A DNA stretch of 12,429 bases from an uncultured Chitinophagales bacterium (GTDB taxonomy: Bacteria; Bacteroidota; Bacteroidia; Chitinophagales; Chitinophagaceae). Positions 6,811-12,429 of this stretch are shown here, one piece after another. The stretch is taken from the NCBI GenBank assembly GCA_946886475.1, contig CAMPIQ010000114.1, positions 1 to 12,429 on the forward strand, written 5' to 3'. The stretch's first letter is position 1, and the number at the start of each line of letters is the position of its first letter. The notes under the pieces were generated by a model. The model was not told where the DNA came from. It saw only the letters and a list, made by a program, of their open reading frames with translations, and made no database searches. Both the position numbers and the translations under genes were made by a program.

Positions 6811-8040
6811 CTACACCACTAACCCTGCATTCACCATCGACTTCACTTCTGTTTTTCCGGGGTATTCTTCCAGCGCTTTTTCAAGACAATTCATGGCTTC
6901 TTCAATATCCTTCAGGTTGAGAACATAGGCAAGTCTGACTTCATTCTTTCCTAAGCCAGGCGTTCCATAAAATCCGGTGGCGGGCGCCAGCATTACTGTT
7001 TTATTATGATAAGAAAATGATTCAAGCAGCCATTGGCAAAAGCGGTCTGAATCATCAATGGGGAGTTGGGCAATTGCATAAAAAGCGCCTCCGGGATTAG
7101 GACAAAAAACGCCATTCATATTATTCAGCCGTTTTACAAGAAGGTCCCTTCTTGCCATGTATTCTGCTTTGGGTTCATCAAAATAACTGGCCGGCAGATC
7201 AACTGCAGCTTCGCCCATGATCTGTGCCAGGCCCGGCGGACTTAATCTTGCCTGTGCAAATTTCATGGCTACATTATACACATCTTTATTTTTTGTGACC
7301 AGTGCACCCAGCCTGGCACCACAGGCGCTATATCGTTTACTTATCGTGTCCATCAGTACAACATGATTTTCCATACCATCAAGATGCATGGCACTTACAT
7401 AGTCTCCGGAATAACAGAATTCGCGATAAGCTTCGTCAGAAAAAAGATAGAGGTCGTGTTTCAGGCAGATCGTTTTTAACGCTTCCATTTCATCCCTGCT
7501 GTATAAATATCCAGTTGGGTTATTGGGGCTGCAGACAACAATGGCCTTTGTTTTCGGAGTGATCACTTTTTCAAAATCATTGATTGGCGGAAGGGCAAAT
7601 CCATTTTCAATGCGGGCCGTAATGGGCACTACTTTTACGCCGGCGGATACGGCAAAGCCATTGTAATTGGCATAAAATGGTTCAGGTATAATTACTTCAT
7701 CGCCAGGGTTAAGGCAGGCGAAAAATCCAAACATGATAGCCTCCGAACCTCCTGTGGTTATAAGTATCTGTTCAGGGCTTACACTGATCCCTACGGATTT
7801 ATAATAACCAACCAGCTTCCGGCGATAAGATTCATTGCCGGCACTATGACTGTATTCGAGTACGCGGATATCTGCTTTTCTTACAGCATCCATGATAGAT
7901 GGCGGTGTTTCTATATCCGGCTGGCCAATATTTAAATGAAAAACCTTTACACCTTTTTTCTTTGCTGCCTCTGCAAATGGAACGAGCTTCCTGATAGGAG
8001 AAGGAGGCATTTGCTCACCCCTGTCTGAGATTTTTAACAT
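6811..8040 (-). CDS. PLP-dependent class I/II aminotransferase (aspartate aminotransferase-like)
   Basis: Cytoplasmic fold-type I aminotransferase, 409 residues. It transfers an amino group between an amino acid and a 2-oxoacid through pyridoxal phosphate. Visible landmarks are the N-terminal substrate loop HLNIGQPD (35-42), the phosphate-binding turn TTGGSEAI (95-102), PNNPTG (172-177) with the PLP-contacting Asn, SDEAY (201-205) with Asp202 pairing with the pyridine nitrogen and Tyr205, the Schiff-base lysine Lys235 in DTISKRYSACGARLG, and Arg369 in NEVRLAY binding the substrate carboxylate. Length is normal, with a slightly long tail (about 395-409). The substrate cannot be fixed from sequence; aspartate, aromatic or broad specificity are all possible. 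The gene is monocistronic: the DUF1573 terminator lies upstream, and its own promoter places the -7 element 4 nt before the ATG (see 8045-8075). No Shine-Dalgarno site is present, which fits a leaderless message. Confidence 0.95.
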   Translation of the reverse strand: MLKISDRGEQMPPSPIRKLVPFAEAAKKKGVKVFHLNIGQPDIETPPSIMDAVRKADIRVLEYSHSAGNESYRRKLVGYYKSVGISVSPEQILITTGGSEAIMFGFFACLNPGDEVIIPEPFYANYNGFAVSAGVKVVPITARIENGFALPPINDFEKVITPKTKAIVVCSPNNPTGYLYSRDEMEALKTICLKHDLYLFSDEAYREFCYSGDYVSAMHLDGMENHVVLMDTISKRYSACGARLGALVTKNKDVYNVAMKFAQARLSPPGLAQIMGEAAVDLPASYFDEPKAEYMARRDLLVKRLNNMNGVFCPNPGGAFYAIAQLPIDDSDRFCQWLLESFSYHNKTVMLAPATGFYGTPGLGKNEVRLAYVLNLKDIEEAMNCLEKALEEYPGKTEVKSMVNAGLVV

Positions 8041-8044
8041 GCGG

Positions 8045-8075
8045 CAAAAATACCGCCTTATGAATATCGAACAAG
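8045..8075 (-). promoter_or_regulatory. Promoter of the aminotransferase gene, abutting the start codon
   Basis: On the minus strand CTTG (8075-8072) is followed after 19 bp by TATTTTTG (8052-8045), matching the Bacteroidota consensus TTTG-N19-21-TAnnTTTG apart from the first base of the -33 box. Only CCGC separates the -7 element from the ATG at 8040, so transcription should begin at or within a few bases of the start codon. Confidence 0.7.
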
Positions 8076-8146
8076 AAACAAAGCATTTTGATTTTGATAT
8101 TCCGGTAACCTGTCAATTATTTTCCCTGATTAACGTTCGCTTCATC

Positions 8147-8178
8147 ACAAAAAAAATCCCTCCGTCCGGAGGGATTGA
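8147..8178 (-). terminator. Terminator after the DUF1573 pair
   Basis: AATCCCTCC (8155-8163), loop GTCC, GGAGGGATT (8168-8176): a perfect 9-bp stem with a tetraloop. On the minus strand it is followed by a run of T (eight A on the plus strand, 8149-8156, partly in the stem). It lies about 20 bp after the stop at 8198 and separates this operon from the aminotransferase gene. Confidence 0.93.
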
Positions 8179-8197
8179 ATAATATAAAACCTGTTAA

Positions 8198-8689
8198 TTA
8201 TTTTGAAGTCTTCAGTGACTTGAAAGTTTTTTCGTCCTTGGCAAGTTTGGCCATTCTGGCTTTTTCTGCTTTTTTGAATTCTTCAGTTTTTGTGTAGGCA
8301 TCAAATGCAGCAGCATCTACTACTTCACCCGTAATATAAACGGTTAACGGTGCCTGTACGCCAGCCAATTTGATATTCACATCTTTTGTGAATTGTCCCA
8401 TAGCAGCAGCATTATATCCCACTTTTACCAGGGTGCTTGAACCAGGTGCCACCGGGAGTTTTGAATATTCAGGCGTGGTGCAACCACAACCTGCCCATGC
8501 ATTTTCAATGATTGCTGGTTTATCACTTGTGTTGGTAACTGTAAAATAATATACAGCCGGAACACTTTGCTTGATCTTGCCAAAATTGTATTTATCAACA
8601 TCGGTTTTGATCACATCGGTTGCTTTTTGCTGGGCAGATGCAGCAAACCCTGTTACGATAGCTGCGGCAAGGATGAATAATTTTTTCAT
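8198..8689 (-). CDS. Exported DUF1573 protein (second of a tandem pair)
   Basis: A 163-residue protein with a Sec signal peptide (MKKLFILAAAIVTGFAASAQ, probable cleavage after ASA at about 19). The mature part is a beta-rich DUF1573 domain: VDKYNFGKIKQSVPAVYYFT, VTNTSDKPAIIENAWAGCGC, TTPEYSKLPVAPGSSTLVKV, GYNAAAMGQFTKDVNIKLAG, then VYITGEV. Cys68 and Cys70 lie in the family hallmark GCGCTTPE. A charged Lys/Glu-rich helical tail (about 128-163) is absent from the paralogue next door. DUF1573 proteins are common in Bacteroidota and have an Ig-like fold; I know of no firm biochemical role. It begins 4 bp after the stop of the first paralogue (TAA GAAA ATG), so the two are cotranscribed, and a terminator follows. 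Confidence 0.93.
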   Translation of the reverse strand: MKKLFILAAAIVTGFAASAQQKATDVIKTDVDKYNFGKIKQSVPAVYYFTVTNTSDKPAIIENAWAGCGCTTPEYSKLPVAPGSSTLVKVGYNAAAMGQFTKDVNIKLAGVQAPLTVYITGEVVDAAAFDAYTKTEEFKKAEKARMAKLAKDEKTFKSLKTSK

Positions 8690-8693
8690 TTTC

Positions 8694-9158
8694 TTACTGA
8701 ATTTGTGATTTTAAAAATTGAACAGATGCATTAACCGGAGCGGAACCACCGGGTGCTTTCCATACCGTTCCTTTTATATTGATCTGTTTTGTTTGATTTC
8801 CGTTGTATGTAATGGTAATAGGTTTTTCAAAATAACCTTCGGAAGCTGCATTATAGCCCACTTTGATCTGACCGGTAGCGCCCGGTGCAACGGCTTCCCT
8901 GCTCCATTCCGGCGTGGTACAGCCACAGGAGGCCGTAACATTATCAAGTTTCAAAGGTACATTGCTCTTATTCACCCATTCAAAAGTGTAATAAACTGGT
9001 TTGTTTTGAGGGATCTTTCCAAAATCATGTACCAGCATTTTTAATTCAAGGAGGTCGGCGGCCTGATGTTGTACAGGTTTAAGCACGGCCCCGGATGTCT
9101 GGGCCCTTACCAGAGCAAAAAAGAAAATGAATGTTGTTGCTAAAATGAGTTTTTTCAT
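8694..9158 (-). CDS. Exported DUF1573 protein (first of a tandem pair)
   Basis: A 154-residue protein from the ATG at 9158, with a signal peptide (MKKLILATTFIFFFALVRAQ, cleavage near VRA-Q at about 19). The DUF1573 domain shows LVHDFGKIPQNKPVYYTFEW, VNKSNVPLKLDNVTASCGC, TTPEWSREAVAPGATGQIKV, GYNAASEGYFEKPITIT and INIKGTVW. Cys78 and Cys80 are in SCGCTTPE. The in-frame GTG at 9266 would add 36 residues of low quality before the signal peptide and would abut the divergent E1 start, so I reject it. The paralogue 4 bp downstream shares the core but has an extra charged tail. A -7 element at 9182-9175 predicts a leader of about 12 nt. Function is unknown; both are expected in the periplasm or outer-membrane-facing space. 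Confidence 0.92.
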   Translation of the reverse strand: MKKLILATTFIFFFALVRAQTSGAVLKPVQHQAADLLELKMLVHDFGKIPQNKPVYYTFEWVNKSNVPLKLDNVTASCGCTTPEWSREAVAPGATGQIKVGYNAASEGYFEKPITITYNGNQTKQINIKGTVWKAPGGSAPVNASVQFLKSQIQ

Positions 9159-9174
9159 AATAGTTACCGGATTC

Positions 9175-9182
9175 CAAAAATA
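9175..9182 (-). promoter_or_regulatory. -7 promoter element of the DUF1573 operon
   Basis: TATTTTTG on the minus strand, an exact TAnnTTTG match, ends 16 nt before the ATG at 9158. No good -33 TTTG is found 19-21 bp upstream. It is the mirror image of the octamer at 9255-9262 serving the divergent gene. Confidence 0.6.
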
Positions 9183-9189
9183 AGGCAAA

Positions 9190-9216
9190 CCGGCCGTAAA
9201 CCATAGCCTTCCGGCC
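9190..9216. repeat. CCGGCC direct repeat between divergent promoters
   Basis: CCGGCC occurs at 9190-9195 and 9211-9216, a 21-bp period, in the spacer between the DUF1573 operon and the E1 gene. It could be a binding site for a shared regulator, but six bases is short and the role is unproven. Confidence 0.3.
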
Positions 9217-9254
9217 AGGCCTTTTGGATTTTTTAACGATGAGGGCCTAAAGCC

Positions 9255-9262
9255 TATTTTTG
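9255..9262 (+). promoter_or_regulatory. -7 promoter element of the E1 gene, abutting the start codon
   Basis: TATTTTTG exactly matches TAnnTTTG and is followed by CCAC and then the ATG at 9267. With transcription expected a few bases after the element, the message should be leaderless or nearly so. The -33 region is only T-rich (about 9229-9234), without a clear TTTG. Confidence 0.6.
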
Positions 9263-9266
9263 CCAC

Positions 9267-11654
9267 ATGGAAAATTCATTCGAAGCCGGTCAGCATTTGG
9301 AAAAATTATCATTTGATAATTTCAGGCAGGAAGTCCTGGACGATTACCGTTGGGTATGTATCAGCAGGGAAGTAAGCCTTTTAGGCAGAAAAGAAGTGCT
9401 TACCGGTAAAGCCAAATTTGGCATATTTGGAGATGGAAAGGAAGTGGCACAGGTGGCCATGTCCAAATTTTTCCAGCCCGGCGATTTCCGTTCAGGGTAT
9501 TACAGGGATCAGACCTTTATGTTTGCAAGCGGGCTGGCCACAGTAAAACAGTTTTTTGCCCAGTTATATGCAGATCCGGATGTTGAACACGAGCCCTTCA
9601 GCGCAGGCCGGCAGATGAATGCCCACTTTGCCACACAGATGGTAAATGAGCAGGGGGAATGGCTGGATCTGGCCAATATGAGAAATGTATCGGCTGATAT
9701 TGCACCAACCGCAGGCCAGATGGCAAGAGGTTTAGGACTTGCATTTGCATCCAAATCTTTCCGTAATGTAAAAGCGCTTGGTTCCCTGAGTCACCTTTCC
9801 AATAATGGCAATGAAGTGTGTTTTTGCACAATAGGCGATGCTTCTACTTCTGAAGGTCCGTTCTGGGAAACCATGAATGCAGCTGCGGTATTGCAGGTGC
9901 CCCTGGCTGTTTTTGTATGGGATGATGGATATGGAATTTCAGTTCCTAAAAAATACCAGACCTCGAAAGCTTCCATTTCAGATGCGCTTAGCGGGATGCA
10001 GAAAGAAGATGGCAGCAATGGTATCAATATATATAAAATTAACGGCTGGGACTATGCCGGTATGTGTGAGGTTTTTGAAGAAGGCATCAGGCTGGCAAGA
10101 GAAAATCACGTACCTGTACTTTTTCATGTGGAAGAGATCACCCAGCCCCAGGGTCATTCTACTTCGGGTAGCCATGAGCGTTATAAAACACCGGAAAGAC
10201 TTGAATGGGAAAAGGAATGGGATGGTATGAAAAAAATGAGGGAATGGATCATTGCCAATGTACTGTCCACAAATGAGGAACTGGAAGCCATAGAAAATGA
10301 ATCAAAAGAACTGGTGCGGGCCGAAAAACAGGCGGCATGGGAACAATATCTGTCTCCCATCAAAAGCCAGGTATCAAGAGCAGTGGATCTGATCGCGGAT
10401 CTCGGTACTAAAACTGGCAGGGCCGGTGAACTCAATTCCTTTGTAAATGAACTAAAGGCTTTGCGCGAACCCCTGCGCCGGGATGTGATGCGCATTACAA
10501 ACCTTGCTCTGGAACAGGCAGGCAGTCATGATGCTGCTTTCTGGCTGAAAGATTTTTATAAGGAGCTGAAAGAAGAAAACAGGTCCTTATATAATTCACA
10601 CCTTTTTCACGAAGGACCTAAGAGTGCATTAAAAGTAAATGAAATCAAACCCGTGTATGCAGACGATGCACCGACTGTAAATGGCTTTGAGATATTGAAT
10701 CATTATTTTGACCAGCTTTTTGCGTCGAACACAAAAGTTTTTGCATTTGGTGAAGACCTTGGCTTTATAGGTGATGTGAACCAGGGATTTTCAGGTCTTC
10801 AGATGCGTTATGGAGAAGAAAGGATATTTGATACCGGCATTCGCGAACATACCATAATAGGGCAGGGTATAGGACTGGCACTCAGAGGTCTTCGTCCCAT
10901 TGCAGAAATTCAATACCTCGATTATTTACTGTACGGCATCCAGCCATTAAGCGATGATGTATCAACACTGCATTACCGTACAAAGGGAAGGCAAAGCTGC
11001 CCGTTGATCGTTCGTACCAGGGGTCACAGGCTGGAAGGCATCTGGCATAGTGGTTCGCCAATGGGAGTAGTGATCAATGCGCTTCGCGGCATGCATGTTT
11101 GTGTACCAAGAAATATGACGCAGGCTGCGGGTATGTATAATACATTATTGCTCAGCAACGATCCGGGAATTGTTGTTGAATGTTTGAACGGATACAGGCT
11201 TAAAGAAAAATTGCCTTCCAATTTACCAGATCTTACCGTTCAGCTGGGGGTACCTGAGGTTATCAGGGAAGGTAGTGATGTCACCATGGTGAGTTATGGC
11301 TCAACCCTGCGTATTGTTTCCGATGCAGCACAGATGCTTGAAAAAAATGGCATCAGCTGTGAGGTTGTTGATATTCAAACTTTACTGCCCTTTGACATTC
11401 ATCATAAAATCCTGGATTCGCTTAAGAAAACAAGCAGGATAGTTTTTATTGATGAAGATGTTCCTGGTGGAGCTGCAGCATTCATGTATAATAAAGTGAT
11501 GGAGGAACAGGGCGGATACCGGTGGCTGGATGTGGCACCAAGAACCATTACCGCCAAAGCACACAGGCCTCCATATGGAAGCGATGGGGATTATTTCAGC
11601 AAACCAAATGCAGAGGAGATCGTACATACCGTGAAAGAAATGATGGCGGAATAG
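9267..11654 (+). CDS. Fused E1 alpha/beta subunit of a 2-oxoacid dehydrogenase complex
   Basis: Thiamine-diphosphate enzyme, 795 residues, joining the E1 alpha and E1 beta subunits that are separate in most branched-chain 2-oxoacid (or pyruvate) dehydrogenase complexes. It would decarboxylate a 2-oxoacid and pass the acyl group to lipoyl-E2 in the cytoplasm. The alpha half (about 30-330) shows FGIFGDGKEV, FRSGYYRDQT, the cofactor motif GDASTSEG (190-197) with DDGYGIS (219-225), and the loop QPQGHSTSGSHERYK (293-307). A helical linker of about 130 residues follows. The beta half (about 465-795) shows VFAFGEDLG with Glu496 expected to contact thiamine, IFDTGIREHTIIGQGIGLAL, RPIAEIQYLDY, and a transketolase C-domain (DVTMVSYGS, VDIQTLLPFD, DEDVPGG). 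The diphosphate motif departs from the usual GDG...NN, reading GDA...DD. No E2 or E3 gene is nearby, so the partner and exact substrate are open. The ATG at 9267 is set by the promoter spacing and homologous N-terminus. Confidence 0.93.
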   Translation: MENSFEAGQHLEKLSFDNFRQEVLDDYRWVCISREVSLLGRKEVLTGKAKFGIFGDGKEVAQVAMSKFFQPGDFRSGYYRDQTFMFASGLATVKQFFAQLYADPDVEHEPFSAGRQMNAHFATQMVNEQGEWLDLANMRNVSADIAPTAGQMARGLGLAFASKSFRNVKALGSLSHLSNNGNEVCFCTIGDASTSEGPFWETMNAAAVLQVPLAVFVWDDGYGISVPKKYQTSKASISDALSGMQKEDGSNGINIYKINGWDYAGMCEVFEEGIRLARENHVPVLFHVEEITQPQGHSTSGSHERYKTPERLEWEKEWDGMKKMREWIIANVLSTNEELEAIENESKELVRAEKQAAWEQYLSPIKSQVSRAVDLIADLGTKTGRAGELNSFVNELKALREPLRRDVMRITNLALEQAGSHDAAFWLKDFYKELKEENRSLYNSHLFHEGPKSALKVNEIKPVYADDAPTVNGFEILNHYFDQLFASNTKVFAFGEDLGFIGDVNQGFSGLQMRYGEERIFDTGIREHTIIGQGIGLALRGLRPIAEIQYLDYLLYGIQPLSDDVSTLHYRTKGRQSCPLIVRTRGHRLEGIWHSGSPMGVVINALRGMHVCVPRNMTQAAGMYNTLLLSNDPGIVVECLNGYRLKEKLPSNLPDLTVQLGVPEVIREGSDVTMVSYGSTLRIVSDAAQMLEKNGISCEVVDIQTLLPFDIHHKILDSLKKTSRIVFIDEDVPGGAAAFMYNKVMEEQGGYRWLDVAPRTITAKAHRPPYGSDGDYFSKPNAEEIVHTVKEMMAE

Positions 11655-11666
11655 CTAAAGGCAGGA

Positions 11667-11698
11667 GGCCAATGGCTTATGGCTATCGGCCATTGGCC
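11667..11698. repeat. 10-bp inverted repeat between the E1 and PhzF genes
   Basis: GGCCAATGGC (11667-11676) and GCCATTGGCC (11689-11698) form a perfect 10-bp stem with a 12-nt loop that itself contains TATGGCTAT. No T-run follows, so it is not a standard rho-independent terminator. It may slow 3' exonucleases on the E1 message, act as a weak terminator, or be one copy of a dispersed palindromic repeat. Confidence 0.6.
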
Positions 11699-11728
11699 AA
11701 TAGATCTGTTACAATTTAAATCCCTGTA

Positions 11729-12429
11729 ATGAAGTTGATGATATACCAGATAGATGCATTTGCAGAAAAAGTATTCCGGGGCAATCCTGCTGCGGTTATT
11801 CCATTAGAAGACTGGATCGATGAAAAGCTGATGCAGGATATTGCCATGGAAAACAATTTAAGTGAAACTGCTTTTTTTGTAAAAACCGATAATGGGTTTC
11901 ATTTACGATGGTTTACGCCTGAATACGAAATTGACCTGTGCGGTCATGCTACCCTTGCAACCGCATATGTCATTAAAAATTTTATAGAACCGCACCTGGC
12001 AGAGATCCATTTTACTACCGAAAATGCAGGCGTATTGAAAGTATCCGCCAGTGATGGAATATATACGCTTGATTTTCCTTCACGTATGCCAGAACCTTGT
12101 GAATGGCCTGACCAATTATTAAAAAGCCTGGGCATCAGTACAGCAGTTGAAGTATTAAAGTCACGGGATTATTTTGTGGTATTGCCCAATGAAGATGCCG
12201 TGATGAATGCCGAACCTGATTTCTCACTGATGAAAGAACTAGATACGATTGGTGTGATCATTACGGCCAAAGGCCAGTCAGCCGACGTGATTTCAAGATG
12301 TTTTTATCCGGGTCTTGGCATACAGGAGGACCCCGTAACGGGATCAGCACATTGTAATATCGTGCCCTACTGGAGTGAAAAGTTGAAAAAGACCAAATTA
12401 TTATGCAGACAACGCTCTGCACGCGGTGG
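11729..12429 (+). CDS. PhzF-family isomerase-like protein (3' end outside window)
   Basis: Member of the PhzF/YddE family (diaminopimelate epimerase fold); 233 complete codons lie in the window with no stop. Landmarks are the N-terminal block YQIDAFAEKVFRGNPAAVI (5-23), ENNLSETAFF with Glu46 at the position of the catalytic Glu of PhzF, RWFTPEYEIDLCGHATLATA with His73, GVIITAKG, and RCFYPGLGIQEDPVTGSAH, ending at a KLLCRQRSARGG block near the usual C-terminus. Family members are about 260-300 residues, so roughly 30 residues are missing. Only PhzF itself has a proven role in phenazine synthesis; no phenazine genes are here, so the substrate is unknown and the name should not be read as pathway evidence. 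ATG at 11729 or 11738 could serve as start. The gene is 74 bp after E1 on the same strand; no clear promoter is seen, so it may be cotranscribed. Confidence 0.93.
   Translation, partial: MKLMIYQIDAFAEKVFRGNPAAVIPLEDWIDEKLMQDIAMENNLSETAFFVKTDNGFHLRWFTPEYEIDLCGHATLATAYVIKNFIEPHLAEIHFTTENAGVLKVSASDGIYTLDFPSRMPEPCEWPDQLLKSLGISTAVEVLKSRDYFVVLPNEDAVMNAEPDFSLMKELDTIGVIITAKGQSADVISRCFYPGLGIQEDPVTGSAHCNIVPYWSEKLKKTKLLCRQRSARG

Noticed and set aside
6542..6928. 128-codon plus-strand open frame
   Set aside because: It runs antisense into the 3' end of the aminotransferase gene, has no recognisable domain, promoter or ribosome-binding site, and its composition follows the C/T bias of the strand.
9159..9266. 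N-terminal extension of the first DUF1573 protein from a GTG at 9266
   Set aside because: It would bury the signal peptide 36 residues inside the protein and cover both divergent promoters; the ATG at 9158 fits the family.
9509..11627. Several minus-strand frames inside the E1 gene
   Set aside because: Antisense shadows of a single well-supported 795-residue protein; none has recognisable domain content.
11667..11698. Reading the hairpin after E1 as a rho-independent terminator
   Set aside because: The stem is strong, but no T-run follows on either strand, unlike the four clear terminators elsewhere in the window.
11729..12429. Phenazine biosynthesis pathway
   Set aside because: Only a PhzF-family protein is present. 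Most members of this family are unrelated to phenazines, and no other phz gene is in the window.

Overview
The window looks like ordinary chromosomal DNA of a Bacteroidota bacterium, probably a member of the Chitinophagaceae or a close relative. The clues are moderate-to-low GC, gene starts without clear Shine-Dalgarno sites, several copies of the Bacteroidota -7 promoter element TAnnTTTG (here TATTTTTG), and typical families: LytS/LytTR pairs, DUF1573 proteins and a fused E1 alpha/beta ketoacid dehydrogenase. No insertion sequence, phage gene or CRISPR array is visible. The taxonomic call rests on protein style, not on a marker gene.

Layout. (1) 1-2918, minus strand: a signalling operon of two tandem LytS-type membrane histidine kinases that overlap by 4 bp, then a LytTR response regulator cut by the left edge. 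The kinase transcribed first has a degraded ATP-binding site. Upstream (2987-3016) is an exact 9-bp direct repeat with 12-bp spacing, the geometry of a LytTR-domain binding site. (2) 3067-3765, minus: a PAS-like plus LuxR-type HTH regulator. (3) 3995-5179, plus: a secreted thioredoxin-fold protein with WCGPC, followed by two hairpin terminators. (4) 5305-5378, minus: a tRNA with anticodon CAU. (5) 5589-6398, minus: a small membrane domain fused to an SRPBCC domain. (6) 6399-6810: a stretch with no supported gene. (7) 6811-8040, minus: a fold-type I PLP aminotransferase. (8) 8198-9158, minus: two tandem exported DUF1573 proteins with a strong terminator. (9) 9267-11654, plus: a 795-residue fused E1 alpha/beta 2-oxoacid dehydrogenase. 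(10) 11729 to the right edge, plus: a PhzF-family isomerase-like protein, incomplete.

How the parts fit. The left operon is a self-contained two-component system that probably regulates itself through the direct repeat. The aminotransferase and the E1 enzyme could both act in amino-acid and branched-chain ketoacid metabolism, but they are not in one operon. They do share a nearly identical start region, TATTTTTGCC(A/G)CATG, in which the -7 element ends only 4 nt before ATG, predicting leaderless or almost leaderless mRNAs. The same TATTTTTG octamer precedes the tRNA and the DUF1573 operon. The most noteworthy signals are the candidate LytTR operator, the kinase/pseudokinase pair and the leaderless promoter architecture. 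I found no clearly new multi-gene system.
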